The notes beneath the pieces were generated by a model. The model had not been told where the DNA came from. It made no database searches and saw only the letters and a program-made list of their open reading frames with translations. Source: a virus. From it: DNA of 64,000 nt. Within the stretch, counting starts at the first letter, position 1. Each line of letters starts with the position of its first letter. The stretch lies in the IMG/VR virus record IMGVR_UViG_3300042449_001328, positions 25,690 through 89,689 of that record, one strand, 5' to 3'. Below are positions 35,694 to 43,369 of the stretch, piece after piece. Both the position numbers and the translations under genes were made by a program.

Positions 35694-36317
35694 TTAACTA
35701 TTTATTTTTACACTGTTTGCTCTATTCAGCCAGCCTTCCAAAAACCTTGATTGAGTACTGTCTTTCTTGACCAATTGTTGATAGAATTCATATCTGTCTT
35801 TTTTTAACCTATCTAACAATGTTTTGCTAGGGATTTTGTTTATTGTCTCAATATCCTCAACTGTTATCTTATTGTCCAATTTAAGCCCCTTCAATTCAAA
35901 CAATGCTTTCTCCAACATCTTGACAAATAATGTTGGTCCGTTGACCCTAAAGTCAAAAAGATAATCTGCTACTTGTTGATTGTCTAGTTCATACCACCCT
36001 TCTTTCACCCAAATGTCAAGATAATAATCAAGTACCCAAAATTCAGCCTCTGGAACTAGGTCATGCCTTTCTCTTTTGCTTTTGTCTATGTGTCTCCAGC
36101 CGTACCAATCTTTGTTCCATTTCTTTGTTATGCCAGCATAGGTCTCACCCCCTCTATCAAGTGGGTCGTTTACGTAGTTGCCTTCATAAGACCTTATGTA
36201 AGAGTATGTCAATCTAAAATCTGCCTTATATCTCTTTAATTCATTTTTTGAAACTAAAACATTGTTTGCTTTAATAGCGACTATTAAAAACAGTATAGTT
36301 AGTATTAGTTTTTTCAT
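35694..36317 (-). CDS. GH108-like lysozyme (N-acetylmuramidase) with signal segment
   Basis: A 207-residue enzyme. Residues 1-22 ('MKKLILTILFLIVAIKANNV') form a signal peptide or signal-arrest-release segment. 'RSYEGNYVNDPLDRGGETYA' (Glu45 as the likely catalytic acid) is the glycoside hydrolase 108 motif, and 'VADYLFDFRVNGPTLFVKML' is the conserved C-terminal helix. It cleaves the glycan strands of peptidoglycan. An export signal suggests holin-independent export followed by activation. It lies between tRNA-Thr and tmRNA, far from the M15 endolysin gene. Confidence 0.85.
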   Translation of the reverse strand: MKKLILTILFLIVAIKANNVLVSKNELKRYKADFRLTYSYIRSYEGNYVNDPLDRGGETYAGITKKWNKDWYGWRHIDKSKRERHDLVPEAEFWVLDYYLDIWVKEGWYELDNQQVADYLFDFRVNGPTLFVKMLEKALFELKGLKLDNKITVEDIETINKIPSKTLLDRLKKDRYEFYQQLVKKDSTQSRFLEGWLNRANSVKINS

Positions 36318-36330
36318 TTAATGTTTTTAG

Positions 36331-36403
36331 ATCCGATGGACGGGTTCGAACCGACAACCTTCTGCTTACAAGGCAGTAGCTCTTCCACATGAGCTTCATC
36401 GGA
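36331..36403 (-). tRNA. tRNA-Thr (UGU)
   Basis: A complete cloverleaf on the minus strand: acceptor TCCGATG/CATCGGA with discriminator T, D-arm GCTC-ATGTGGAA-GAGC, anticodon arm with core stem CTGC/GCAG and loop CTTGTAA (anticodon TGT, read as Thr), and T-arm GTCGG-TTCGAAC-CCGTC with one mismatch. CCA is not encoded. It lies between the terminator and the lysozyme gene. Confidence 0.9.
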
Positions 36404-36410
36404 TTGTGGC

Positions 36411-36447
36411 TAAAAAATAAGAGGCTTAAACTTTCGTTTAAACCTCT
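36411..36447 (-). terminator. Intrinsic terminator after the small-gene operon
   Basis: On the minus strand AGAGGTTTAAAC-GAAA-GTTTAAGCCTCT forms a 12-position stem (one mismatch) with a GAAA tetraloop, followed by TATTTTTTA. It ends the operon transcribed from the region near 38000 and lies eight bases before tRNA-Thr. Confidence 0.85.
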
Positions 36448-36473
36448 CAAAACACAACACACATTTGTCTTGC

Positions 36474-36674
36474 TTATCGAGATAAGACGCTAAGTCTACC
36501 TGTAAAATTACCTCCTATGTTCCTAATGTCCCGCTTCACTTCAAAATCATTTCCTTTCTTCTCCACTTCCCAGCTCTCTAAAGATGTTTCTACATTTAAT
36601 GAATCCAGCTTCTCCTCAAATAAGGAGTTTGGTTTACTAAGGTTTTCATTTGTTTCTTTTTCAACGCTGTTCAT
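36474..36674 (-). CDS. Small acidic protein, unknown
   Basis: A 66-residue Glu/Asn/Ser-rich protein with no recognised domain. It has its own promoter-like motif about eight bases upstream and is the last gene before the terminator. Confidence 0.5.
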   Translation of the reverse strand: MNSVEKETNENLSKPNSLFEEKLDSLNVETSLESWEVEKKGNDFEVKRDIRNIGGNFTGRLSVLSR

Positions 36675-36681
36675 AACAGCA

Positions 36682-36694
36682 GTAAAATTACTAA
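36682..36694 (-). promoter_or_regulatory. Promoter-like motif before the small acidic protein
   Basis: TTAGTAATTTTAC on the minus strand, ending seven bases before the ATG at 36672-36674. Confidence 0.45.
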
Positions 36695-36715
36695 TTTTTT
36701 ATAAATTGTCAAAAT

Positions 36716-36940
36716 TTAATTTCTTTGCCATCCGTTTATAAATCCTCCTAAATGTTTCCTGACTACCCCTATTTCGTCTGATAGACAATACTTGTTGCTT
36801 CTATTGAATACAGATATAAATTTTTTAGGGTCAGGATGATTTTCCAATATCTCCCTTATGGTTTTATCTTTGAACTTATTTATGTTTGCGTTGTTCAACA
36901 AGTCCTCTGGATATATATCGTCTTCGTAAATAATTGTCAT
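36716..36940 (-). CDS. Small protein of unknown function
   Basis: A 74-residue protein. I chose the ATG at 36938-36940 because it overlaps the stop of the upstream membrane-protein gene (ATGA). Longer versions of this frame run through that gene and look like an artefact. The protein is charged and soluble, with 'IYEDDIYPEDLLNNANINKF'. Function unknown. Confidence 0.55.
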   Translation of the reverse strand: MTIIYEDDIYPEDLLNNANINKFKDKTIREILENHPDPKKFISVFNRSNKYCLSDEIGVVRKHLGGFINGWQRN

Positions 36941-37110
36941 CCCACTATTATAAAGTAAATACACCAGCCGATTATTTCTATTACAGTTGAAACAAATATA
37001 CCTGACACGACAGGATAATGCCATTTGTATTTTAATGTGAGATCGTCTCTCCAGAGCCAAATTATTAAAAAAATTGTAATTGCCAAAACATACAATGCTA
37101 TGTGTCTCAT
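36937..37110 (-). CDS. Small two-helix membrane protein
   Basis: A 57-residue frame starting at ATG 37108-37110 and ending in an ATGA overlap with the next gene. Two hydrophobic segments (residues 3-19 'HIALYVLAITIFLIIWL' and 35-56 with 'VSGIFVSTVIEIIGW') predict two membrane helices separated by a charged loop. Such proteins in phages are often holin- or exclusion-like, but nothing proves this. Confidence 0.6.
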   Translation of the reverse strand: MRHIALYVLAITIFLIIWLWRDDLTLKYKWHYPVVSGIFVSTVIEIIGWCIYFIIVG

Positions 37111-37116
37111 GTTTTT

Positions 37117-37320
37117 TTAATTTTGGGTTAACTTTTCATCTGAAAACGATACCACGCACTTAAATTCCCCATCAAGTTCTTCGTACAGTGTTTTGATTTG
37201 CTGACGTGTAAACATCCTGTCCTCTGGCTGTTCAATGCTAGCTTGGGGTATCTCCATCTCGTACCAATATGATTGAATTCCTACGCTAAGGTCCCCTGAA
37301 AAATAGATGTATGCTTTCAT
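37117..37320 (-). CDS. Small protein of unknown function
   Basis: A 67-residue protein overlapping the upstream gene by four bases (ATGA). It begins with strands ('MKAYIYFSGDLSVGIQSYWY') followed by an acidic helix. No family is recognised. Confidence 0.5.
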   Translation of the reverse strand: MKAYIYFSGDLSVGIQSYWYEMEIPQASIEQPEDRMFTRQQIKTLYEELDGEFKCVVSFSDEKLTQN

Positions 37321-37511
37321 CTTGTTGGCATTTTAAAATCCTTCAAACTTAATCCTTTTGTGATACTCCACAAAGTAAATCTTGATTTATTACTTCTGAA
37401 CAATGCAATGGATTCATTTGCATCTTGCAATGTCTCTTTTTCAAATGAAATGAAATCCTTGTATTCCCCTTGTGGGGAATTAGGATTGTGGTAGGTGTAT
37501 ATTTTGGTCAT
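37317..37511 (-). CDS. Small protein of unknown function
   Basis: A 64-residue protein whose leader reads AAAACACACA just before the ATG, a sequence shared by several genes of the small-gene operons. It overlaps the 37480-37734 gene by 32 bases. No motif is recognised. Confidence 0.5.
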   Translation of the reverse strand: MTKIYTYHNPNSPQGEYKDFISFEKETLQDANESIALFRSNKSRFTLWSITKGLSLKDFKMPTR

Positions 37512-37734
37512 TGTGTGTTTTAGTTTTCTTGTTCTTAAATAAATTACTGTACTGTAGTTCTCCGTTCTTGACTACCTTAAATCTAGTGTGCAGACTAATC
37601 GGTCTTAGGAATTCTATTTTTCTTTTCTCAGCATAGCACATGGCTTTTGGTTTATTGGTCATGTGTGTCTGATGCTTTATGAAAGTTCTGGCTCGGTGAT
37701 CAAACCAGAACTCTACTAGGTCATGGAGTTGCAT
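37480..37734 (-). CDS. Small basic protein, unknown
   Basis: An 84-residue basic protein with Arg, Lys and His throughout, compatible with nucleic-acid binding. It starts one base after the preceding stop and overlaps the next gene at its C-terminus. Confidence 0.45.
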   Translation of the reverse strand: MQLHDLVEFWFDHRARTFIKHQTHMTNKPKAMCYAEKRKIEFLRPISLHTRFKVVKNGELQYSNLFKNKKTKTHNDQNIHLPQS

Positions 37735-37735
37735 T

Positions 37736-37975
37736 TTATTCCACTCTTTTTATTTGGCCTAGGCTATCTGCATTATCACGATTAAAATGCAATTGGATTC
37801 TTTCTCCAACTTTGAGGTCAAGAACTCTATCAAGATGTTCTTGCAAAGCATACTTCCATTCATCATTTGAATCTTCCAATATCTCAGACAAGGAGGGGAA
37901 TTGTGTAACGGCAGCAGTGCCTTCAATAAAGGCTACTACATACTTTCTTTTAGATGGCAAATGTGTGTTTTTCAT
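37736..37975 (-). CDS. First gene of the small-gene operon, unknown
   Basis: A 79-residue protein behind the duplicated promoter region. Its leader contains TTAAACACACAC. The sequence has 'KRKYVVAFIEGTAAVTQFPS' followed by a helix and ends in a strand. No known family; likely expressed early because of its promoter. Confidence 0.55.
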   Translation of the reverse strand: MKNTHLPSKRKYVVAFIEGTAAVTQFPSLSEILEDSNDEWKYALQEHLDRVLDLKVGERIQLHFNRDNADSLGQIKRVE

Positions 37976-37999
37976 TTTTGTGTGTGTTTAATTATGGTA

Positions 38000-38110
38000 T
38001 AAATATATAATCTATTTCCTGTATCAGAAAACATTTTACTGTATTTATTTTCATTAAATACGTAACTACTTGATAATCAATTCAATTGATTTTACTAAGG
38101 TTTTTAGTAA
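38000..38110 (-). promoter_or_regulatory. Duplicated promoter-operator region, copy A
   Basis: On the minus strand, from upstream to downstream: the inverted repeat TTACTAA-N5-TTAGTAA (38092-38110), then TGATTATCAAGTAGTTAC (38062-38079), then a -7-like TTATATATTTA (38000-38010), 25 bases before the ATG of the first small gene. All three elements recur with the same spacing at 60648-60758. The repeat probably binds a regulator. Confidence 0.65.
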
Positions 38111-38112
38111 TT

Positions 38113-38562
38113 CTAAGTGATCTGCAATGGCTGCGAGAATCTAGCTACTTGACCGTGGGCAAACCAGTTAGCGTTGCATTCAGTGTTCTTTATGAATTTA
38201 CCATCCCTATCAACCAATTGTTTAGTCCAAGACAAATAGTGGAAAAGCTCGTGCGACAATATGTAGACAGACGCTTCCTCTACGCTATCGTACTTCCAAG
38301 ATACCTTCAAAGCCTTTCCGTTTATTTTGAACCAATGTTTGTCTAGCAAAGGGTATTTGTCGTGGTCGGCTTTTACATAGGCAGAAATCTTGTAAAGTTT
38401 GTCTTTTGTCTGTTCTGGAGGCCAACAAGTGCCGTGTGTGTTTTTGCCTTTCTTGGTATTTTGGAGTGTGATAGTTGAAACCTTGGACATATCGTAGTCT
38501 GAAGTCAAGTCCAGAAAGAATCTCTTCACTGGCGGCAACTTGATTCTGTCCCTGAATTTCAT
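38113..38562 (-). CDS. Zincin-like metallopeptidase
   Basis: A 149-residue protein. 'EEASVYILSHELFHYLSWTK' carries HExxH (104-108), and the following 'NTECNANWFAHGQV' offers a further Glu or His ligand, as in small SprT- or WSS1-like zincins. It begins a few bases after a promoter-like motif and directly follows the MuF-like gene. The substrate is unknown; cleavage of a virion or host protein is possible. Confidence 0.7.
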   Translation of the reverse strand: MKFRDRIKLPPVKRFFLDLTSDYDMSKVSTITLQNTKKGKNTHGTCWPPEQTKDKLYKISAYVKADHDKYPLLDKHWFKINGKALKVSWKYDSVEEASVYILSHELFHYLSWTKQLVDRDGKFIKNTECNANWFAHGQVARFSQPLQIT

Positions 38563-38565
38563 ACA

Positions 38566-38575
38566 GTAAATTTAC
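38566..38575 (-). promoter_or_regulatory. Promoter-like motif before the zincin gene
   Basis: GTAAATTTAC on the minus strand, three bases upstream of the ATG at 38560-38562 and overlapping the stop codon of the MuF-like gene. Confidence 0.4.
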
Positions 38576-39495
38576 ACAAAAAATTCTTCCCCGTTGAACA
38601 CTACTCTTACTTTTCTTCTTTCTATTGGGCTAACGTAAGGTTGACCTTTTGGTATTGTAAACCTAGTCCCGTTCCATCTTGTCCCTTCTTTGTATTCGGT
38701 TAATAGGCAGCGGCAATTCACGTGAAGGGCGGATATTGTCGCTTTCCATTCACTTGTTTTCTTGCCTATATTGTCACCGTTTTCTAGCAATTGCTTTGCA
38801 GTAAATATTCTAGGTTCGTTTCCGTCTTTTAAATACAACTCTTTACATTTGTCACAGGCGTCTTTTTGAACTACAAAGTATATCTGCCCCCCCTCTCCTC
38901 TTCTTTGAATTAAAGCCAGCCTACCTTCGTTTAAAGCTGTATGCGAGATGTACTGTACTGATTTACTGAAGTTCCTTGACCAATCGCCAGTAAGCTCTGC
39001 AAGGGTGTTTGAGATTTGTTTAACAGACTCTCTGTTTTGCAACCCTTCGCTTATCCTATCCTTTATGTATTGTTCTTGAGAAGCCCTCACACTCATCCCT
39101 TCTTTTCTGGCTACATTGTTTATGTCTTTAAATATGTTTTGCTGGTTAGACCTTATGTCTGTTACTGACTGGTTCTTGATGCTCTGTATTGAGGCCTTTT
39201 CCCTATCTGTCAATGGAATTGATTGGCCTGACAGGACATATTTTTTGAATTGATCGTATGTAATGTCTTTTGCTGATTGACCTATTGCTTGTGATAATAA
39301 GCCTAATTGAAAGTTGAGTTTGACTATATCGTCTGTTTGACTGTACAGGGATTTTACATCAATCCCTGCTTTTTTCAAAGCCTCTTGTTCACTAGGCTGT
39401 AGGAATTGACCCCCTGCTGTTCTCGATATGAATATCAAGGTCTGCAAGTTCAACTGATGTAGTATCTCGTTGATCTGTTGAGGTGATAGTGTCAT
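38572..39495 (-). CDS. MuF-like minor head protein
   Basis: A 307-residue protein. Residues 110-200 form the helical MuF region, and the C-terminal part holds 'KDACDKCKEL' (Cys214, Cys217) and 'ISALHVNCRCLL' (258-263), the HxNCRC signature of phage Mu gpF homologues. MuF proteins sit near the portal on the inside of the head and assist assembly. The gene lies after the portal, separated from it by small membrane-protein genes. Confidence 0.85.
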   Translation of the reverse strand: MTLSPQQINEILHQLNLQTLIFISRTAGGQFLQPSEQEALKKAGIDVKSLYSQTDDIVKLNFQLGLLSQAIGQSAKDITYDQFKKYVLSGQSIPLTDREKASIQSIKNQSVTDIRSNQQNIFKDINNVARKEGMSVRASQEQYIKDRISEGLQNRESVKQISNTLAELTGDWSRNFSKSVQYISHTALNEGRLALIQRRGEGGQIYFVVQKDACDKCKELYLKDGNEPRIFTAKQLLENGDNIGKKTSEWKATISALHVNCRCLLTEYKEGTRWNGTRFTIPKGQPYVSPIERRKVRVVFNGEEFFV

Positions 39496-39604
39496 TTAAC
39501 AAATTCTTTGTTGCCTTTATTAGCCCTTGATAAATAGATTTGTCAAATAGGTCTTGGTAGTTTTGTTCAATCTGTTCTATTGCCTTATTGAGGGGTTTGT
39601 CCAT
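39392..39604 (-). CDS. Short frame overlapping the MuF start, unknown
   Basis: A 70-residue frame. The first 40 residues ('MDKPLNKAIEQIEQNYQDLF') are helical and look genuine, while the last 30 overlap the MuF gene by 104 bases. It could be a separate small protein or the real N-terminus of MuF joined by a frameshift. I favour a separate short protein. Confidence 0.4.
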   Translation of the reverse strand: MDKPLNKAIEQIEQNYQDLFDKSIYQGLIKATKNLLNDTITSTDQRDTTSVELADLDIHIENSRGSIPTA

Positions 39605-39854
39605 CTTTCTTCTCGTTCTTGAATTTAATTATATGCTCCATCGTTACTATGCCTAAACACAACAATGAGAACAGTAACCAAACCGTTATAACTTCAACAA
39701 CTACTTTTGAATCCACAAATCGATGGGTGGAGTAGACAGCGGTCATGACCCCTACAAATGCTGTCAGTTTTCTTGATGAAAAACCTTTTTCATTTGTGAA
39801 AAAGCTGTTGTATATATCTTGTACTAAAAGTGAAATCAATTTAGCGATCGTCAT
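39585..39854 (-). CDS. Small membrane protein, holin candidate
   Basis: An 89-residue protein from the ATG at 39852-39854; a TTG four codons upstream is less likely. Two hydrophobic segments ('LTAFVGVMTAVYSTH' and 'VVEVITVWLLFSLLCLGIV') and a charged C-terminus fit a holin. It overlaps both neighbours. Confidence 0.6.
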   Translation of the reverse strand: MTIAKLISLLVQDIYNSFFTNEKGFSSRKLTAFVGVMTAVYSTHRFVDSKVVVEVITVWLLFSLLCLGIVTMEHIIKFKNEKKDGQTPQ

Positions 39855-40080
39855 ATTTTTTGGCAATTTCTTTTAGCTCATCAAGTTCGTTTTTCAAGAA
39901 TTGATTTAATTGTGCTCTCAATTGGTCAATCGAACTTTGTAAGGTATCTATCTTATCGTAGGTCTTCAAAAGGCCATTTATCTTTATCGTATTTTGAACG
40001 ACAGTTAGGCTTATCCAGCCTACCCATCCAAGTGCAATGGTTACCAATATCCCCATTAAGACAGTTTCGTGTGATTCCAT
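39841..40080 (-). CDS. Membrane-anchored coiled-coil protein
   Basis: A 79-residue protein with an N-terminal membrane helix ('MGILVTIALGWVGWISLTVV') and a C-terminal coiled coil ('DTLQSSIDQLRAQLNQFLKN'). The layout resembles inner-membrane spanins or XhlA-type lysis helpers. It lies in the membrane-protein cluster between portal and MuF genes. Confidence 0.55.
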   Translation of the reverse strand: MESHETVLMGILVTIALGWVGWISLTVVQNTIKINGLLKTYDKIDTLQSSIDQLRAQLNQFLKNELDELKEIAKKYDDR

Positions 40081-40199
40081 TTGTTATAACGTTTTTCCAA
40101 TTCTTTAATTTTCTTTTTTTGATGGTTGACTACAAAGGTTAACAAAAATAACAAAGTTAACAGCATCAACAATAGTAAACATGCGACAAATTCATTCAT
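40056..40199 (-). CDS. Tiny single-pass membrane protein
   Basis: A 47-residue protein. I use the ATG at 40197-40199, which overlaps the stop of the upstream gene (ATGA). Residues 5-25 ('VACLLLLMLLTLLFLLTFVV') form one strong membrane helix and the rest is basic. It overlaps the next gene by 25 bases. Confidence 0.6.
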   Translation of the reverse strand: MNEFVACLLLLMLLTLLFLLTFVVNHQKKKIKELEKRYNKWNHTKLS

Positions 40200-40564
40200 T
40201 TTGACTTTAAAAACGCATAACCCATGAGTAATATTTGCAAAGTGTTCCATGAAATCGGAAATTTTCCTAAATAAACCCAAACTGAATTATACGTCAACAA
40301 ATAATCTATAAAATCAACAACCAAAATCAAAAGTATTATCTCTAACTCTTTTATGTGCTGACAGTGCCATCTGTAGATGAAATAAAATAAGCACATAAAA
40401 GACAAATGTTCAAACAGGTAATAAAAATATTCCTGTCTGGTGCATTCTGAATCAGAGAACGGAAACCAATCAACCAATCCATTCTTAATCGGTAAATACA
40501 GAAAGAATGTTTGTGAAAGTATAACCACAGAGAAAAACAATATCGTTTGACGCGCCTGATTCAT
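40196..40564 (-). CDS. Multi-pass membrane protein
   Basis: A 122-residue protein with about four predicted membrane helices (near residues 7-25, 48-65, 75-90 and 105-118). No family is recognised. It is coupled to the genes on both sides by ATGA overlaps. A role in lysis or membrane remodelling is plausible from its context. Confidence 0.55.
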   Translation of the reverse strand: MNQARQTILFFSVVILSQTFFLYLPIKNGLVDWFPFSDSECTRQEYFYYLFEHLSFMCLFYFIYRWHCQHIKELEIILLILVVDFIDYLLTYNSVWVYLGKFPISWNTLQILLMGYAFLKSK

Positions 40565-40767
40565 TTACATCCTCCAGGAGGGCATCCACCGCCTTGTGGT
40601 TTTCCGATTTGGATATTTGTGTAAACCCTTATACCCATCTCGTGCATCTCATACGTAAAATGCTTTAGCAATTTAAACAATTTGTCACTTGGTTCGTCTG
40701 GTGAACCTGACTGAAAGTTTAAAAATGTTACGCCTTTGTAGTAATCTTCTTCTTCGTGATGTGCCAT
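40561..40767 (-). CDS. Small soluble protein with a Cys/Gly tail
   Basis: A 68-residue protein. The start is the ATG at 40765-40767, preceded by an A-rich stretch; a longer frame would run into the portal gene. It begins 'MAHHEEEDYY' and ends 'GKPQGGGCPPGGCK', which could bind a metal. It follows the portal gene. Function unknown. Confidence 0.55.
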   Translation of the reverse strand: MAHHEEEDYYKGVTFLNFQSGSPDEPSDKLFKLLKHFTYEMHEMGIRVYTNIQIGKPQGGGCPPGGCK

Positions 40768-40778
40768 AGTTTTTATTT

Positions 40779-42437
40779 TTAAATTGATATTTTTTCTACA
40801 CCAAACTCTTTGTCTATCCACCTGCTGAACTCTTTTGCAAATGGATTTGATTTGTTAAAAGTACTATCTTCTGCTTTTTGTGCTTCTTGTTCTAAAAAGG
40901 GGTTTTGATCCCCTTGTTGCTGCTGGTATTGTTGGTATTGCATTTGTTGTTGTTGCATTCGCATCTGGTCTTGCTGCATCATAAAAGTATTAAGGATAAT
41001 GTCCCCCTTTCCATCTGGCAGTGGTTCTAAGTCTCTTATAGCCCTGACCTCGTTTACGGTCATGTAGGTTGAAGCTGCCCTGACCAATCTCTCCTCTTCG
41101 TCTTTACTGTCTTCAGTGTCAATTCCAGCAAAAATAAATTCATATTGACCTTGGCTCTTAGGGCCTATGATCATTTTATTGATCCAAGTCTGGATTGATT
41201 TGAGCAATGGCCTTAGTCCCTTACTGATGCTATATTCTTTCTCTTCATTTCCTCCATTAGCCGAACCAAACGCACCATGACCTGTTCCTTGCAACGGGAA
41301 GCCTATCTCTTCAGGGCTTATCTTGTAAACCGCGCAACCTAATTTTATCAAGTATTCTTGGTACTTGGAGAACTCCATGTCCCTGTTTGACTTTTGTAGG
41401 TCAAGCCACTCTATTTTCTCTGCATCTAATACAGGTGTCTTGTGGAAATTATTGACACCTGTCATTGTAGCGTTCCAATCCCTTCTTAATTCTGCTATTT
41501 TATCTTTATTAACCCCACCAGCTGATTTAACTAGAAGGGCTCCTTTTGGAGCTGTACCGTTCTGGAAGAACTTGTTGTTGTAACTGTCGCTATTGAACAT
41601 AGCTGTAACAGTAGAGATCAATATCTCTAGTTCTGACTTTCCGTATCCGTTTGAATTTAATGCTGTTTGTGGATTCCTTACACCAAAGCAAAGTTCCCAA
41701 GGGTAATATTCTTGATATATGTTGTTTTGATATATCTGAACATAACTAGGATAAAAGCCGTCTTTCTTCTCTCCTTGTTTTAGATTGTTTTTGTTATCGT
41801 AACTGTCTGCAAGCCTTATTGTAGCACCATCCACAGCAACTATTTGGGTAGGCTGTTTTAGTTTATTGTTGACTACCTCAAAACACGCTTGGTCGAGCGT
41901 AAGCGAGTCATCTACCACTTTTCTGATAAGTGAATCAAAATCGTCCATGTCCCATACCTCTTCTTCTTCAGAACAGTTCAAAAGGAACTGGGTCAATCTA
42001 TCTATTTCTCTTTTATCTCTGTCGCTTACTTGCTGATCTTTTGAATTTTTTTTGCGTATAACGAACCCTTTGGAATACTTATCTACTTGAGGTGTACAGT
42101 ATTCTGTGACCTGATCTTTTCTGGTCGAAATGATTGCGTTGATAATAGGGTTCTTTGCCATTTGTCGCAATAGCTCAAATGACACTTGAGCGTTCTTTTG
42201 AAAGTAACCTTGAGAGGTGTTTGTTTCAAAAGGGTCAAAAGTCAGGGACTTGTGGCCTATTGCGTTGGCAATAGTTTGCTTAGGCTGAAAGTTACTGATG
42301 TACTGTTGGGCTTTATAGATCTCATCTATATCGCCTGACTGCAACGCTTTCTGTACTAAAAGGGATTTCTCAATAGAAAGTTTTTGCTCTCTTTCGTCTA
42401 ATTGAGATAGTTGTTGGTATACAGGTAGGTTGCTCAC
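40779..42437 (-). CDS. Portal protein
   Basis: A 552-residue protein. Segments 'RQMAKNPIINAIISTRKDQV', 'GYGKSELEILISTVTAMFNS' and 'NNKFFQNGTAPKGALLV' are the typical core of SPP1/HK97-type portals. The C-terminus has a Gln/Met-rich run (residues about 495-520) and then a basic tail. It forms the ring at the head vertex through which DNA enters. The order terminase, portal, MuF agrees with the call, although about 6 kb of other genes intervene. Confidence 0.9.
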   Translation of the reverse strand: MSNLPVYQQLSQLDEREQKLSIEKSLLVQKALQSGDIDEIYKAQQYISNFQPKQTIANAIGHKSLTFDPFETNTSQGYFQKNAQVSFELLRQMAKNPIINAIISTRKDQVTEYCTPQVDKYSKGFVIRKKNSKDQQVSDRDKREIDRLTQFLLNCSEEEEVWDMDDFDSLIRKVVDDSLTLDQACFEVVNNKLKQPTQIVAVDGATIRLADSYDNKNNLKQGEKKDGFYPSYVQIYQNNIYQEYYPWELCFGVRNPQTALNSNGYGKSELEILISTVTAMFNSDSYNNKFFQNGTAPKGALLVKSAGGVNKDKIAELRRDWNATMTGVNNFHKTPVLDAEKIEWLDLQKSNRDMEFSKYQEYLIKLGCAVYKISPEEIGFPLQGTGHGAFGSANGGNEEKEYSISKGLRPLLKSIQTWINKMIIGPKSQGQYEFIFAGIDTEDSKDEEERLVRAASTYMTVNEVRAIRDLEPLPDGKGDIILNTFMMQQDQMRMQQQQMQYQQYQQQQGDQNPFLEQEAQKAEDSTFNKSNPFAKEFSRWIDKEFGVEKISI

Positions 42438-42443
42438 TCACCT

Positions 42444-42782
42444 CTATGCTTTTTGTCTTACAAAGACGATTTTCTTCAAACCTCCAGCTTGTTCTACCAC
42501 TACCTGCGAAAGTCCATTGGTAGCTGATTCGATTTCGGTTTCTGCCTTAACCAAGTCATCTTCATTGGCTTTCTTTAGGTCGGCTTTAAATTTCTCGATA
42601 GCTTGAAAAGAGAAAGTTTCGTAAGAGCTAGATGGGTACTTGGTGTTAAATTCGTCTTGAGACAAACCTTTAATCAATGAAGCCTGATAGGCTTTATCTT
42701 CACTTTTGAATGATCCAAGCATTTTGGCTTGTTGTACTTCTCTGTGAGACTTTATGGTTTCGTTATTATGGAAATCGAACAT
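42444..42782 (-). CDS. Small protein before the portal, unknown
   Basis: A 112-residue, mostly helical protein ('YETFSFQAIEKFKADLKKAN') ending in a short basic strand. It has a promoter-like motif and precedes the portal gene by six bases. Function unknown. Confidence 0.55.
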   Translation of the reverse strand: MFDFHNNETIKSHREVQQAKMLGSFKSEDKAYQASLIKGLSQDEFNTKYPSSSYETFSFQAIEKFKADLKKANEDDLVKAETEIESATNGLSQVVVEQAGGLKKIVFVRQKA

Positions 42783-42800
42783 AGTTTTGTAAGTTTAAAA

Positions 42801-42813
42801 TAAAAATACTAAA
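42801..42813 (-). promoter_or_regulatory. Promoter-like motif before the portal operon
   Basis: TTTAGTATTTTTA on the minus strand, 18 bases before the ATG of the gene preceding the portal. Confidence 0.45.
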
Positions 42814-42834
42814 ATTTAGTTATTGTTTTTAACC

Positions 42835-43362
42835 TTACTTTGAACTTACAGCTTGTGGGTTTGGCACAATCTTGGCCTCAATGATTTTGATTTTTAGTTC
42901 TAAATCTTTTATGTCCTGTTTGTGGGTATCAATGACCCTCTGAATGGCGGCTATTTTATCACGTGGGTCTAGGGTAATGTTGAACACCCACATGCCCCTT
43001 TCTTTGCTCAACGCTTCACCTTTATCAATAACACAATAATCGAACAACTCTAGGAGCTTTAGTTTTTGAAACAAAACCTCTGGTTTGTCCCCAGTCTTTT
43101 TAACTAACTTAGGCAAGGTAAACCACTTAGTACCCATCAATCCTTCAATTGAGACTGCTAAATCAAATGCTTTCTTTTTGTTTTCAGGGTCTTCCTTAAA
43201 TTTTTCTACTTCTAACCTGTTCTGTTCTTGGATTTCTTCCATTGATTGAAGTACTGGTACAGTGTTTGACTTTTGCGATTCTTCCCAATCTTTCTTAAAC
43301 TGTTCTTTCTCTACTTCAGTTAGATTATCAGTGACTGTGCCAATATTTGCTTCTTGTAACAT
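42835..43362 (-). CDS. Protein of unknown function, possible winged-helix
   Basis: A 175-residue acidic protein. Residues about 70-125 ('WFTLPKLVKKTGDKPEVLFQ' then 'DYCVIDKGEALSKERG') have the helix-helix-strand pattern of a winged helix, and the C-terminus is a coiled coil. It might be a regulator, but there is no family match I can name. Confidence 0.5.
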   Translation of the reverse strand: MLQEANIGTVTDNLTEVEKEQFKKDWEESQKSNTVPVLQSMEEIQEQNRLEVEKFKEDPENKKKAFDLAVSIEGLMGTKWFTLPKLVKKTGDKPEVLFQKLKLLELFDYCVIDKGEALSKERGMWVFNITLDPRDKIAAIQRVIDTHKQDIKDLELKIKIIEAKIVPNPQAVSSK

Positions 43363-43369
43363 ATCTTTC

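Noticed and set aside
36271-36462. A 63-codon open frame on the minus strand
   Set aside because: It crosses the terminator, tRNA-Thr and the start of the lysozyme gene, so it cannot be a gene.
40880-40975. Repeat array from the CAA-rich portal C-terminus
   Set aside because: It encodes a Gln/Met-rich tail and is not a true DNA repeat or CRISPR.
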